DNA of 64,000 bases from Rhodococcus opacus B4 (GCF_000010805.1 NC_012522.1:6510001-6574000), one strand, 5' to 3'; numbered from the stretch's first letter, positions 36,879 through 44,477 are shown. A program made the numbers and translations. Notes: generated from the letters alone by a model not told the origin.

Positions 36879-38500
36879 TGAGTACCTCCGAATTCGTACT
36901 CGCACAGTCCGCGACCGTGCCTGCGCCGGACATCGAATACGGTCAGCTGTCACCCATGCTGATCGTGTTCGGCGTGGCAGTCGCCGGTGTGCTCGTCGAG
37001 GCGTTCCTGCCCCGGCGCGGCCGCTACTCGAGCCATCTCGTGCTCGCGCTCGGCGGACTCACCGCGGCGTTCGTGGCCGTCGTCCTGCTCGCCGGAACCC
37101 GCGACTCGGTGGTCGGGGGAGCGGTGGCTGTCGACGGTCCGACGCTGTTCCTCCAGGGCACGATCCTGCTGATCTCCATCCCGGCGATTCTGATCATCGC
37201 CGAGCGGAGCGTCGACAGCGGGGTCGCGGCGGCGACCGCGGAGGTCACGGCCGTCCGCGGGGCGGAGCCGGAAGGCGGAACCGACGCCTTCACCCCGCAG
37301 GCGTTCGCGGTCCCGGGCAGTGTCGCCGAGCGGGAGGCCACCAGGAACGCCCCGGGGCACACCGAAGTCTTTCCCCTCACCCTGTTCGCGGTCGGCGGGA
37401 TGCTCCTGTTCCCGGCATCCAACGATCTCCTCACCATGTTCGTGGCGCTCGAGGTGCTCTCGCTGCCGCTGTATCTGCTGTGCGGACTGGCGCGGCGCCG
37501 CCGCCTCCTGTCGCAGGAGGCGGCGCTCAAATACTTTTTGCTCGGTGCGTTCTCGTCGGCGTTCTTCCTGTTCGGGGTGGCGTTGCTGTACGGATACGCG
37601 GGAACCGTCGCGTTGCCGGGGATCGCCGACGCACTCGCCCGGGGCACCGAGGACCGGACGCTGGCGCTGATCGGTACCGCGCTCCTGTCGGTGGGTCTGC
37701 TGTTCAAGATCGGCGCGGTCCCGTTCCACTCCTGGATCCCCGACGTCTATCAGGGTGCGCCGACGCCGATCACCGCGTTCATGGCGGCGGCCACCAAGGT
37801 CGCGGCGGTCGGGGCGATGCTGCGCATCTTCTACGTGGCGCTGCCCGATCTCCGCGCGGACTGGCGGCCCGTGATGTGGGGCGTCGCCATCCTCACCATG
37901 GTGGTCGGTGCCGTCATGGCGGTCACGCAGAACGACGTCAAGCGGATGCTCGCGTACTCTTCGGTCGCGCACGCCGGATTCATCCTCACCGGTCTGGTCG
38001 CGGCCAACCGGGCGGGTCTGTCGTCCACCATGTTCTATCTGCTGGCCTACGGATTCAGCACGCTCGGCGCCTTCGCCGTCGTCACCCTCGTGCGGGACAG
38101 CCGGGGCGAGGCGACGGACCTGTCCCGCTGGGCGGGGCTGGGGCGGCGCTCGCCTCTGGTCGGTGGAGTTTTCGCCCTGTTCCTGCTCGCGTTCGCCGGA
38201 ATCCCTTTGACGAGTGGGTTCGTCAGCAAGTTCGCGGTCTTCCAGGCCGCACTCGAGGGCGGTGCCGTGCCGCTCGTCCTGGTCGGGGTCGTCAGCAGTG
38301 CGATCGCGGCGTTCTTCTACGTCCGGGTGATCGTCCTGATGTTCTTCTCGGAGCCGCAGAGCGACGCCCCGACGATCGTGGTGCCCAGCATGTTCACCGC
38401 GGCGGCCATCGCGGTGGGAGTGGTGGTGACGGTGGTGCTCGGTATCCTGCCGCAGGGGGCACTGGATCTGGCGGACCAGGCTGCGGTGTTCTTCCGCTGA
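36878..38500 (+). CDS. nuoN: NADH-quinone oxidoreductase subunit N
   Basis: The 540-residue antiporter-like subunit is the last gene of the operon. It shows TMFVALEVLSLPLYLLCGLA, the VPFHSWIPDVYQGAPTPITA motif and the lysine block NDVKRMLAYSSVAHAGFILT. It lies nearest the peripheral arm of the three channels. The loop at residues 110-165 is hydrophilic and longer than in enterobacteria. No clear terminator is visible in the 116 bases before the next gene. Confidence 0.97.
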   Translation: MSTSEFVLAQSATVPAPDIEYGQLSPMLIVFGVAVAGVLVEAFLPRRGRYSSHLVLALGGLTAAFVAVVLLAGTRDSVVGGAVAVDGPTLFLQGTILLISIPAILIIAERSVDSGVAAATAEVTAVRGAEPEGGTDAFTPQAFAVPGSVAEREATRNAPGHTEVFPLTLFAVGGMLLFPASNDLLTMFVALEVLSLPLYLLCGLARRRRLLSQEAALKYFLLGAFSSAFFLFGVALLYGYAGTVALPGIADALARGTEDRTLALIGTALLSVGLLFKIGAVPFHSWIPDVYQGAPTPITAFMAAATKVAAVGAMLRIFYVALPDLRADWRPVMWGVAILTMVVGAVMAVTQNDVKRMLAYSSVAHAGFILTGLVAANRAGLSSTMFYLLAYGFSTLGAFAVVTLVRDSRGEATDLSRWAGLGRRSPLVGGVFALFLLAFAGIPLTSGFVSKFAVFQAALEGGAVPLVLVGVVSSAIAAFFYVRVIVLMFFSEPQSDAPTIVVPSMFTAAAIAVGVVVTVVLGILPQGALDLADQAAVFFR

Positions 38501-38616
38501 CCCGACGGTGCCTGCGGGTCGCGAGTGTCCGATGTGACGGATGTAGTCCAAGTGGCTGGCGGGACCCGTGGGAGTGTGGTGGAATGCAAACCGGACAACG
38601 TACCGACTGAACGAGA

Positions 38617-39390
38617 GTGAACGTCGGAGACACGCCGGAGCGCGACCGATCGGATATGGGGGCCACAGTGCAGATTTCTCGGAGAGACCTGTTCCGGTAC
38701 GCGGCAGCGGGATCCGCCGTCGCCGGGATCGCGGCGCTGACGTCCACCACTTCCTCGGTCGCCGTCGCGAAGGCGGACAGCCTCGGCATCCTGATCGACT
38801 ACGCGGGTGGCGTGCCCTCGGCGGACGCCATCGTCGAGGCCGGATACGCCGGCGCGATCCGCTACGTGTCGGATCGCCGTCCCGGCGCCGAATGGATGGA
38901 AGGCAAGCCGATGCTCGCCGACGAGGCGCAGGCGCTGCTCGATGCCGGACTGTCCGTCGTCTCGTGCTATCAGTTCGGCAAGGGGCCGACCGCCGATTGG
39001 CGCGGCGGGCTCGAGGCCGGCAAGCGGCATGCGGAGCGCGGCCTCGAATTGCACCTCGCCGCAGGCGGTCCCGAGGACCGGCCCATCTACGCGTCCATCG
39101 ACGACAATCCCTCGCCCGCCGATTTCCTCACCATGATCGCTCCGTACCTCGCGGGCTGGGAGTCGGTGGTCGGCAAGGGCAACACCGGCATCTACGCGAA
39201 TTCCAAGACGCTGGATCTGGCGGTCCTCGCCGGGCTCGGTTCGTGGTACTGGCAGCATGATTGGGGCACGCCCGAGGGGTTCGTCCACCCGTCGGCGCAC
39301 CTGCATCAGTACGAGATCGACGCGAGCAACGTCGACGGGGTGGGCATCGATCTCAACGACATTCTGAAGCCCGATTACGGGCAGTGGTGA
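38617..39390 (+). CDS. Tat-exported DUF1906 (Rv2525c-like) glycoside-hydrolase-fold protein
   Basis: The 257-residue precursor has a twin-arginine signal, SRRDLFRYAAAGSAVAGIAA (residues 21-40), followed by AKADS as likely cleavage zone. The mature part is a DUF1906 TIM-barrel domain with GILIDYAGGVPSADAI and IYASIDDNPSPADF, acidic positions that suggest a hydrolase; Rv2525c of M. tuberculosis is the known exported relative, linked to cell-wall homeostasis. GTG 38617 is used; ATG 38656 would shorten the region before the twin Arg to eight residues and is equally plausible. Confidence 0.85.
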   Translation: MNVGDTPERDRSDMGATVQISRRDLFRYAAAGSAVAGIAALTSTTSSVAVAKADSLGILIDYAGGVPSADAIVEAGYAGAIRYVSDRRPGAEWMEGKPMLADEAQALLDAGLSVVSCYQFGKGPTADWRGGLEAGKRHAERGLELHLAAGGPEDRPIYASIDDNPSPADFLTMIAPYLAGWESVVGKGNTGIYANSKTLDLAVLAGLGSWYWQHDWGTPEGFVHPSAHLHQYEIDASNVDGVGIDLNDILKPDYGQW

Positions 39391-39394
39391 CCGG

Positions 39395-39898
39395 TCAGGC
39401 GGCCGGTCGATCGTCCATCTTCGAGAGCCACTCCCGCGCGTCTTCGGGTAGGTTTCCCGCGGATTCCGCTGCGCGGCACCACTTCTTGGCGGTGGCGAGA
39501 AAGTTCATCGGGTTGTACGCGTCCTCCTCGCGCGACCACAGGTTGTCGCCGGCGTAGTGGAGGATCGTGATGTTGGCTGCGGCATGCTGTGAACCGTCGC
39601 CGGGATCCTCCATGGGGTTGTCGATCTCGCAGATCACCCATCCTCGGTCCTCGTCGATCACGTACCAGTTCGCCGGGAACTCGGTCATCCGGTTGCCGGG
39701 GAAGGCCGACATGGTGCGCGTGACCCAGGTGCGGATGGCCTCGCGTCCGGCGAAGTGTCCGAACGCGTGCTCGACGTACGTGGCGTTCTCGGTGAAGAGG
39801 TCGGCGAATCCGTCCCAGTCTCCGAGTTCGACGCAGCGGCCGACGGTTCGCTGGTAGTGCGCGAACGCCTCGTCGAGTTCGGCGCGACTCCACGGCAT
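39395..39898 (-). CDS. SnoaL/NTF2-like domain protein
   Basis: The 167-residue protein has the cone-shaped NTF2-like fold seen in SnoaL-type cyclases, limonene-epoxide hydrolases and ketosteroid isomerases: the helical start SRAELDEAFAHYQRTVGRCV, WDGFADLFTENATYVEH, and the central strands with NITILHYAGDNLWSREEDAY. No catalytic pair can be named confidently. ATG 39898 follows a GAGGGAAGGGA site; the open frame further upstream lacks one. It converges on the DUF1906 gene with four bases between the stops. Confidence 0.85.
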   Translation of the reverse strand: MPWSRAELDEAFAHYQRTVGRCVELGDWDGFADLFTENATYVEHAFGHFAGREAIRTWVTRTMSAFPGNRMTEFPANWYVIDEDRGWVICEIDNPMEDPGDGSQHAAANITILHYAGDNLWSREEDAYNPMNFLATAKKWCRAAESAGNLPEDAREWLSKMDDRPAA

Positions 39899-40068
39899 GG
39901 TGCATCCCTTCCCTCGTCCGGCACCGCGTCTGCGTGCCTCGAAGAATGAGAACACGTTTCAGTTCTGCTGTGGGCTGTTTTCCGGTGGATGGGATCGATG
40001 AAACGCCACCCGAGTCAACTCCGATTACCTGGTGTCACTCGTTTCACTCTGGAGCCGGAGGTTCTGCC

Positions 40069-40143
40069 ATGGATCTGCTGATCAACTTCGTGTACACCGT
40101 CGCCTCGGTTCTCTACACCGCGCTGTTCGTCAACGGGTCCTGA
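40069..40143 (+). CDS. 24-residue hydrophobic peptide gene
   Basis: ATG 40069 is preceded by CCGGAGG eight bases upstream, a strong ribosome binding site. The product MDLLINFVYTVASVLYTALF plus VNGS is one short membrane-spanning or amphipathic helix, with no charged residue after Asp2. It shares the MDL start and the size class of small mycolate-membrane or toxin-like peptides. It is followed by the palindrome and the marR gene on the same strand. Function is unknown; type I toxin, small porin subunit or regulatory membrane peptide are all possible. Confidence 0.5.
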   Translation: MDLLINFVYTVASVLYTALFVNGS

Positions 40144-40164
40144 TTCGCTTCCGCGGTGCCGGAA

Positions 40165-40197
40165 TGTGCACGCTACACATGATATGTATGGTGCACA
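40165..40197. promoter_or_regulatory. 33-bp interrupted palindrome, candidate MarR operator
   Basis: Two nested symmetric half-site pairs share one centre at 40181: TGTGCAC (40165-40171) with GTGCACA (40191-40197), perfect, and TACACAT (40174-40180) with ATATGTA (40182-40188), six of seven matched. It lies 62 bases before the marR start and 21 bases after the 24-codon gene. The inner part is AT-rich like a -10 region. Autoregulation by the downstream MarR protein is the simplest reading. Confidence 0.65.
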
Positions 40198-40259
40198 ATG
40201 ATGTCCCGGTCACGGGTGCAGAGCCTCGGGCAGAATGACGGTAACTCTGGGAGGTGTCG

Positions 40260-40724
40260 GTGTCCGATCGCGACGAGGTGGCGGCTGATGTCGAGAACGA
40301 ATTGACATTGCTGTCGCGCTATCACGCCCACGCGCAGCGGGCGGGGTTCCAACTCGACCGTTCCGCCTACCTGCTCCTCGGACGCCTGGAACTCGAACAT
40401 CCGCTCAGCCTCAAACAGCTCGCCGAGGCATTCCGGCTCGACATCTCGACGATCAACCGGCAGATCGGTGCGCTGCGCAAGCGCGGACTCGTCGAGCGCG
40501 TCCCCGACCCGGACGGCGGAATGGCCCGCAAGGTCGAGGCCACAGCGCGGGGGCTCGAACAGCTCCACGCGGACCGGGCGCTGGGCAGGAACGGCGTCGA
40601 ACGCATCATCGCCGAGTGGAGCGACCACGACCGCGGCGAGCTGCGCCGCCTGCTGACCAAATTCAACGGTGAGATCGAGAAGTACGACGGCAACTCCTGG
40701 CCGCGCGCCGGCCGGACGACCTGA
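40260..40724 (+). CDS. MarR family transcriptional regulator
   Basis: The 154-residue protein has a winged helix-turn-helix: PLSLKQLAEAFRLDISTINR forms the HTH, RQIGALRKRGLVERVPDP the recognition helix to wing, and the terminal helices mediate dimerisation. GTG 40260 is preferred because GGGAGG lies just upstream; GTG 40254 is in frame. Its likely operator is the palindrome at 40165-40197. Targets other than itself may be the 24-codon peptide gene or the Ser-repeat gene converging from the right. Confidence 0.88.
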   Translation: MSDRDEVAADVENELTLLSRYHAHAQRAGFQLDRSAYLLLGRLELEHPLSLKQLAEAFRLDISTINRQIGALRKRGLVERVPDPDGGMARKVEATARGLEQLHADRALGRNGVERIIAEWSDHDRGELRRLLTKFNGEIEKYDGNSWPRAGRTT

Positions 40725-40734
40725 CGGGGCGCCG

Positions 40735-41100
40735 TCAGGACTGGACGTGCGCGGTCGCGTCGCGGGCGAGGTCCGGCTCGTCGGCGATGACCGTGAGGTG
40801 AGGGTGTTCCGGCGGCGCGTCGTGCCAGCCCTTCCACGACAGCAGAGACCACCGGGACAGCCCCGACAGCGCGGATCCGAGGCTGGCGAACGAGGCGGTG
40901 CTCAGTGCCGAGCCGGCCGACCCGACGGATCCGATCGAGAGCACCGAGCCGACGCTCCCGATCGACAGGACGGAGTAGGCGGAACCGATCGAGAGGATGG
41001 ATCCTTCCGAGCGGACCGACAGGATGGAGCGCCGGGCGTGTCGCGATCGCAGTGAGTGGTCCGGTGTGTGATGCGTCGAGTGCATTCCTCGGTCTACCAC
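40735..41100 (-). CDS. Ser-x-x triplet-repeat protein of unknown function
   Basis: The 121-residue protein has a basic His/Arg-rich start (MVDRGMHSTHHTPDHSLRSR), a core in which every third residue is serine from Ser25 to Ser88 without a break (22 serines, for example SILSIGSAYSVLSIGSVGS), and an acidic C-terminus of about 30 residues. Between serines the pairs are mostly Ile/Val/Ala with Leu or Gly. A three-residue period suggests a regular solenoid, a beta-helix or a polyproline-like fibre. No signal peptide and no known family come to mind. GTG 41100 gives the longest form; ATG 41085 has GAGGA directly before it. Confidence 0.65.
   Translation of the reverse strand: MVDRGMHSTHHTPDHSLRSRHARRSILSVRSEGSILSIGSAYSVLSIGSVGSVLSIGSVGSAGSALSTASFASLGSALSGLSRWSLLSWKGWHDAPPEHPHLTVIADEPDLARDATAHVQS
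40834..41028 (-). repeat. DNA encoding the Ser-x-x repeat array
   Basis: These 65 codons read Ser-x-x with no interruption. Serine codons vary (TCG, AGC, TCC, TCT), and sub-blocks such as TCGATCGG recur every 18-30 bases, so the array probably grew by duplication and then diverged under selection for the protein pattern. Confidence 0.8.
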
Positions 41101-41138
41101 GGCGGCGCCGTCGGCAAACAGTGAAGCGGTGCAGACAC

Positions 41139-41180
41139 GAGCGAGGGGCCCACCGGAAAGATCCGGAGGGCCCCTCGCTC
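41139..41180 (-). terminator. Hairpin terminator of the secreted-protein gene
   Basis: GAGCGAGGGGCCC and GGGCCCCTCGCTC form a perfect 13-base stem; inside, CCGG pairs with CCGG around AAAGAT after one A/A bulge on each side. It lies 15 bases beyond the stop at 41196 and before the start of the Ser-repeat gene, so the two are separate transcripts. Confidence 0.85.
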
Positions 41181-41195
41181 GTCAGCTGTGAAGGG

Positions 41196-41978
41196 TTACG
41201 CGACCTGGAACATGCCGACGGTGGGGAGGAAGCTGCACGTGATCGGCGCCGCCCCCTCCTTCTGGGTCGTCAGTCCACCCGACACGACCGCGAGGACGCG
41301 ACCCGGGCCGGTGTCCGCGATCGCCGACAGGGTTGCCGGTCCGTCGGGGTTGATCTTGGCCTCGTTGGTGAGGTTCTGGGTGGCGCGGCGCTGGTTGTCC
41401 AGGTTGATCCACGTCACGGTCAGCGGATTGGGCTGTTCGGCGGCAACGGAACTGGTTCCGAGGGCGGTGAACACGAAACCGGCCTGACCTGCCTTGGGGC
41501 CGGGCGGGGGCAGCTGGGCCGGGCCGGGGACCGCGAGGGCGGTGCCCACCGAGTCGGCGCCTTCGCCGATGCAGCCCTTGCCGATGGTCGGGTAGAGGAA
41601 CTGCGCGATGACGGGTGCGTTCTCCTGCGGGATCTCGGGGCCGCCGCCGCCGCTGCCGTCGAGGAACGTGATGACGCGCTCGAGGGTGGACTTGAGTTCC
41701 GGCGGGATGCCGGGGGACTCGAGAAGGTTGCGGGCCTGGTCCAGGATCGCGTCCTGGGGTCCTGCGGCGATGTCTTCGGTACCTGCGGCTGCGCCGATGA
41801 TGGCGGGTGCGAACGACGCGAGCATCTCCACGGGGATGCCTTCGGGCACGGGCGGCGGCGTCGGCTGCGCGCTCGCCTGGGCCGGCACTGCCATAGCGGC
41901 AGCTGCGGCAACGGCGAGAGCAGTTACTGCTCTGCGCATACCTCGGGTTCGAAGCACAGTCTCCCCATCCTTAGTCAT
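41196..41978 (-). CDS. Secreted protein of unknown function
   Basis: The 260-residue precursor has a Sec signal peptide (MRRAVTALAVAAAAAMAVPA starting at residue 14, cleavage probably after ASA). The start of the mature protein is PTPPPVPEGIPVEM. Two cysteines, in GKGCIGEG and PITCSFLP, can form a disulfide typical of exported actinobacterial proteins. The C-terminal part (FVFTALGTSSVAAEQPNPLT and TVTWINLDNQRRATQNL) looks like a beta-rich domain. I recognise no enzyme family. ATG 41978 is the longest start; the internal ATG at 41939 would give a normal-length signal peptide. Confidence 0.75.
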   Translation of the reverse strand: MTKDGETVLRTRGMRRAVTALAVAAAAAMAVPAQASAQPTPPPVPEGIPVEMLASFAPAIIGAAAGTEDIAAGPQDAILDQARNLLESPGIPPELKSTLERVITFLDGSGGGGPEIPQENAPVIAQFLYPTIGKGCIGEGADSVGTALAVPGPAQLPPPGPKAGQAGFVFTALGTSSVAAEQPNPLTVTWINLDNQRRATQNLTNEAKINPDGPATLSAIADTGPGRVLAVVSGGLTTQKEGAAPITCSFLPTVGMFQVA

Positions 41979-42293
41979 AACAGCGTGGACGACAACTCAA
42001 TCCACGTCTGACGGCTCGGGGGGTCACTCTATGTACAGCGCCCCCGGGTTGTACAGCTCACGAGTTCGTTCACCGGTAGCTGCGGCACCCCGGTGGGAGT
42101 GTATGGCATACAGACCCCGACGGTGATCCTCCGGTGACGATAGCTTGTGGCACGTGTGGTTCGTGTGATTGGTGATGCAACTGTTACGCACGGCTACGGA
42201 CACCTCGGGGGCCGCGGGCGGCGCCGTCTACGCTGTGCGGGACCGTTTCGGGATCGGCTGAGACATCTACACCTCACGGGAGAGCGCCACACT
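41979..42293. other. Intergenic region between divergent genes
   Basis: The 315 bases must hold the promoters of the secreted-protein gene and of pimE. Visible elements are two TGTACA copies near 42035 and 42053 and the TGTATGGCATACA palindrome at 42100-42112. A frame open from 42147 into pimE encodes no conserved sequence before GTG 42294. Confidence 0.5.
42100..42112. promoter_or_regulatory. 13-bp palindrome TGTATGGCATACA
   Basis: TGTATG and CATACA are perfect inverted repeats around a central G in the gap between the secreted-protein gene and pimE. Candidate regulator site; no adjacent regulator gene. Confidence 0.35.
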
Positions 42294-43628
42294 GTGTCCG
42301 ACCATGCAGCGTCCGACGGCGGAGCAGCCTCCGACGACCCGACTTCCGAGCGATCACCCACGTCGGCCCGGGGAACATCCCCTTTGCACACCCTGTTGCG
42401 ATGCGCGCCTGTGCTTCTCGTGCTGTCGGTGCTCGGGCGGATGGCGTGGACGCTGTTGAGTCCCAACGGGATGAACCTCGTCGACCTGCACGTCTACGTC
42501 GACGGTTCCGAGGCGCTCCACGGTGGCAGTCTCTACGACTTCACCTATTCGGAAGTGACACCGGACTTTCCGTTGCCGTTCACCTACCCGCCGTTCGCGG
42601 CGCTCGTCTTCTTTCCCCTGCACTACCTGCCGTTCCCGCTGGTCGGGGTCGGCTGGCAACTGCTCACCATCCTCGCCCTGTATGCGGTGGCGCGAATGAG
42701 TCTGGGGCTCGTGCTCGGCGACGCCGCGCGCAGCCCGCACTGGCGCGCGGTCGCGGTGCTGTGGACCACGGTGGGGGTGTGGGTGGAACCGGTGCGCACC
42801 ACGCTGGACTACGGCCAGATCAACGTCTTCCTCGCACTGCTCGTGATGACCGCGGTCCGCAGCTCCCGGTGGTGGCTGTCCGGTGCGCTCGTCGGGTTCG
42901 CCGCCGGGATCAAACTGACCCCCGCGATCACCGGCCTCTACTTCCTGATGCAACGCCGCTGGAAGGCCGCCGTCTTCTCCGGGGTCGCGTTCGCGGCGAC
43001 CGTCGGAGTCAGTTACCTGCTGATCGGCTCGGAGGCACGGGAGTACTTCACCCACTTGCTCGGTGACGCCGATCGCATCGGGCCGGTCGGCTCGGTGTGG
43101 AACCAGTCGCTGCGTGGCGCGTTGTCGCGGCTGCTCGGGTACGACGTCGAGACGGGCGTGCTCTGGCTGCTGGCGGTCGCGGTCACCGTCGTCCTCGCCG
43201 TCCTGGCCTGGCGGGCGATCGCCCGGGACGACCGGCTCGGCACCCTCGTCCTCGTCGAGTTGCTGGGGTTGCTCGTCTCACCGATCTCGTGGTCGCACCA
43301 CTGGGTGTGGGTGATCCCGATGCTGATCTGGTTGCTGCACGGCCCGTACGGGTCGATGCTGGGCACCCGGATCCTCGCCGGGTACTGGCTCGTCACCACC
43401 CTCATCGGCGTGCCCTGGGTGCTCAGCTTCTTCCAGGACTCGATCTGGTTGATCTCCCGGCCCGCGGTGCTCGCGTGGCTGGGCACGGTCGACGTCGTCG
43501 GCGCGTTCGGTGTCTACCTGTGGGTGGCCTACGCCGGGCGACGCACGAACCGTCCCGCCGAGGCCGTCGGCGACATCAGCCCGCCAGTGAGTCGATCTGC
43601 GCAGCAAGATCCAGATCCAGCTGCGTGA
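42294..43628 (+). CDS. pimE: Polyprenol-phosphate-mannose alpha-(1,2)-mannosyltransferase PimE (GT87)
   Basis: The 444-residue membrane enzyme has 10-11 helices and the GT87 N-terminal loop MNLVDLHVYVDGSEALHGG with the catalytic acidic residue, followed by FPLPFTYPPFAALVF. It transfers mannose from polyprenyl-phosphate mannose in the periplasm, making the polar phosphatidylinositol mannosides. The gene order pimE, pterin dehydratase, mutT2, typA, lpqW is that of Rv1159 to Rv1166, which decides PimE over other GT87 paralogues. GTG 42294 is chosen; the preceding frame lacks family sequence. Its last 53 bases overlap the convergent dehydratase gene. Confidence 0.85.
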   Translation: MSDHAASDGGAASDDPTSERSPTSARGTSPLHTLLRCAPVLLVLSVLGRMAWTLLSPNGMNLVDLHVYVDGSEALHGGSLYDFTYSEVTPDFPLPFTYPPFAALVFFPLHYLPFPLVGVGWQLLTILALYAVARMSLGLVLGDAARSPHWRAVAVLWTTVGVWVEPVRTTLDYGQINVFLALLVMTAVRSSRWWLSGALVGFAAGIKLTPAITGLYFLMQRRWKAAVFSGVAFAATVGVSYLLIGSEAREYFTHLLGDADRIGPVGSVWNQSLRGALSRLLGYDVETGVLWLLAVAVTVVLAVLAWRAIARDDRLGTLVLVELLGLLVSPISWSHHWVWVIPMLIWLLHGPYGSMLGTRILAGYWLVTTLIGVPWVLSFFQDSIWLISRPAVLAWLGTVDVVGAFGVYLWVAYAGRRTNRPAEAVGDISPPVSRSAQQDPDPAA

Positions 43629-43860
43629 GCCCGCCGGCGGAATGCGTCGACAGTGTGTAGGTGACCTTGCGCCACCTGATGTCGATGTCCGGATGGTGGT
43701 TCGCGGCCTCCGCCGCCTCCGCGACCTTGCGGACCAGCTCCACCGCTTCGGGGAAACTCGGCGACTCCACGGTGCGGACGAGGGAATCACCCGCCCGCTG
43801 CCACCCGGGCAGTCCTGCGAGCGCGGTGTCGATCTCTCCGTCTGACAGCAACTCGGCCAT
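43576..43860 (-). CDS. Pterin-4a-carbinolamine dehydratase family protein
   Basis: The 94-residue protein has the family motif NHHPDIDIRWRKVTYTLSTH with the catalytic histidine pair and the C-terminal GGLTQLDLDLAAQID. It would dehydrate 4a-hydroxytetrahydropterin or act in another way, since aromatic amino acid hydroxylases are not evident here. The same gene (Rv1159A) stands at this place in M. tuberculosis. It is oriented head-to-head with mutT2, with 16 bases between annotated starts, and its 3' end lies inside pimE. Confidence 0.9.
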   Translation of the reverse strand: MAELLSDGEIDTALAGLPGWQRAGDSLVRTVESPSFPEAVELVRKVAEAAEAANHHPDIDIRWRKVTYTLSTHSAGGLTQLDLDLAAQIDSLAG

Positions 43861-43876
43861 ACCTCATGATGGTGCC

Positions 43877-44323
43877 GTGCCCGAGGAACGTGCAAGACCT
43901 GTCGAGAACGCCGGTGAGGTGGTGGCGGCCGCGATCATCGTCGACGGCCGGCTACTGCTGGCGCAGCGGACGCGGCCGCCGGAACTCGCCGGACTGTGGG
44001 AACTGCCCGGCGGAAAGGCGGAGGCGGGGGAGAGCCCCGAGGACGCACTGCGCCGCGAACTGCGGGAAGAACTCGGCGTCGAGGTGTCGGGCGGCGACCG
44101 GATCGGTGACGACGTCCCGCTGCCCGACGGCCGGGTGCTGCGCGCGTACCGCGTCGAACTGGTGTCGGGCACACCGGCCGCGCTCGACCACGCGGAACTG
44201 CGGTGGGTGGACGAACGGGAACTGGGGGAGATCGACCTCGTCGGCAACGACCGCGGCTGGGTGCCGGACCTGCGCCTGCACCTGAACGGTGGGCCTGACC
44301 TCAGGCCGCGCGGGCCTTCTTGA
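43877..44323 (+). CDS. mutT2: Nudix hydrolase MutT2 (oxidised/modified dNTP pyrophosphatase)
   Basis: The 148-residue protein has a full Nudix box: Gly46, Glu52, then Arg60-Glu61-Leu62, Glu64-Glu65 and Gly67-Val68. RVRPPELAG-like sequence before it (RTRPPELAGLWELPGG) matches mycobacterial MutT2, which hydrolyses 8-oxo-dGTP, dCTP and 5-methyl-dCTP. GTG 43877 gives a ten-residue lead; GTG 43919 or 43922 would begin at the first strand with GGTGAGG upstream and leave a more normal intergenic space. Its end overlaps the convergent 58-codon gene by 23 bases. Confidence 0.9.
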   Translation: MPEERARPVENAGEVVAAAIIVDGRLLLAQRTRPPELAGLWELPGGKAEAGESPEDALRRELREELGVEVSGGDRIGDDVPLPDGRVLRAYRVELVSGTPAALDHAELRWVDERELGEIDLVGNDRGWVPDLRLHLNGGPDLRPRGPS

Positions 44324-44477
44324 GCCCCTTCTTCAGTTCCTTCTTGGACGCGCCCTCGTTCTCGAGCTTCTTCATGCGCATGATCACGACCGGGCACTTG
44401 ATGCACCGCGTCTTGCTGCGGCAGCACTTCTTCTTCGGCTTGAGACCCGAGACCTTGCTGGCCTTCACCTTGCCCAT
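44301..44477 (-). CDS. 58-residue Lys/Cys-rich basic protein
   Basis: On the reverse strand ATG 44477 opens MGKVKASKVSGLKPKKKCCR and so on: 17 lysines in 58 residues and Cys18, Cys19, Cys25 and Cys28 (CCRSKTRCIKCP), which could bind zinc. The second half is a charged helix (MRMKKLENEGASKKELKKGL). It looks like a nucleic-acid-binding or ribosome-associated peptide, and it is placed before typA, a ribosome-associated GTPase, though on the other strand. Similar small proteins appear, from memory, to be conserved in related actinobacteria. No ribosome binding site stands out. Confidence 0.6.
   Translation of the reverse strand: MGKVKASKVSGLKPKKKCCRSKTRCIKCPVVIMRMKKLENEGASKKELKKGLKKARAA

Noticed and set aside
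40834-41028. The repetitive DNA of the Ser-repeat gene as a CRISPR or VNTR locus
   Set aside because: The period is three bases at the protein level with varied codons and no constant repeat/spacer alternation.
42147-42293. An N-terminal extension of PimE of 49 residues from GTG 42147
   Set aside because: The extension is Arg/Gly/His-rich and non-conserved in appearance; the family body begins well after GTG 42294.
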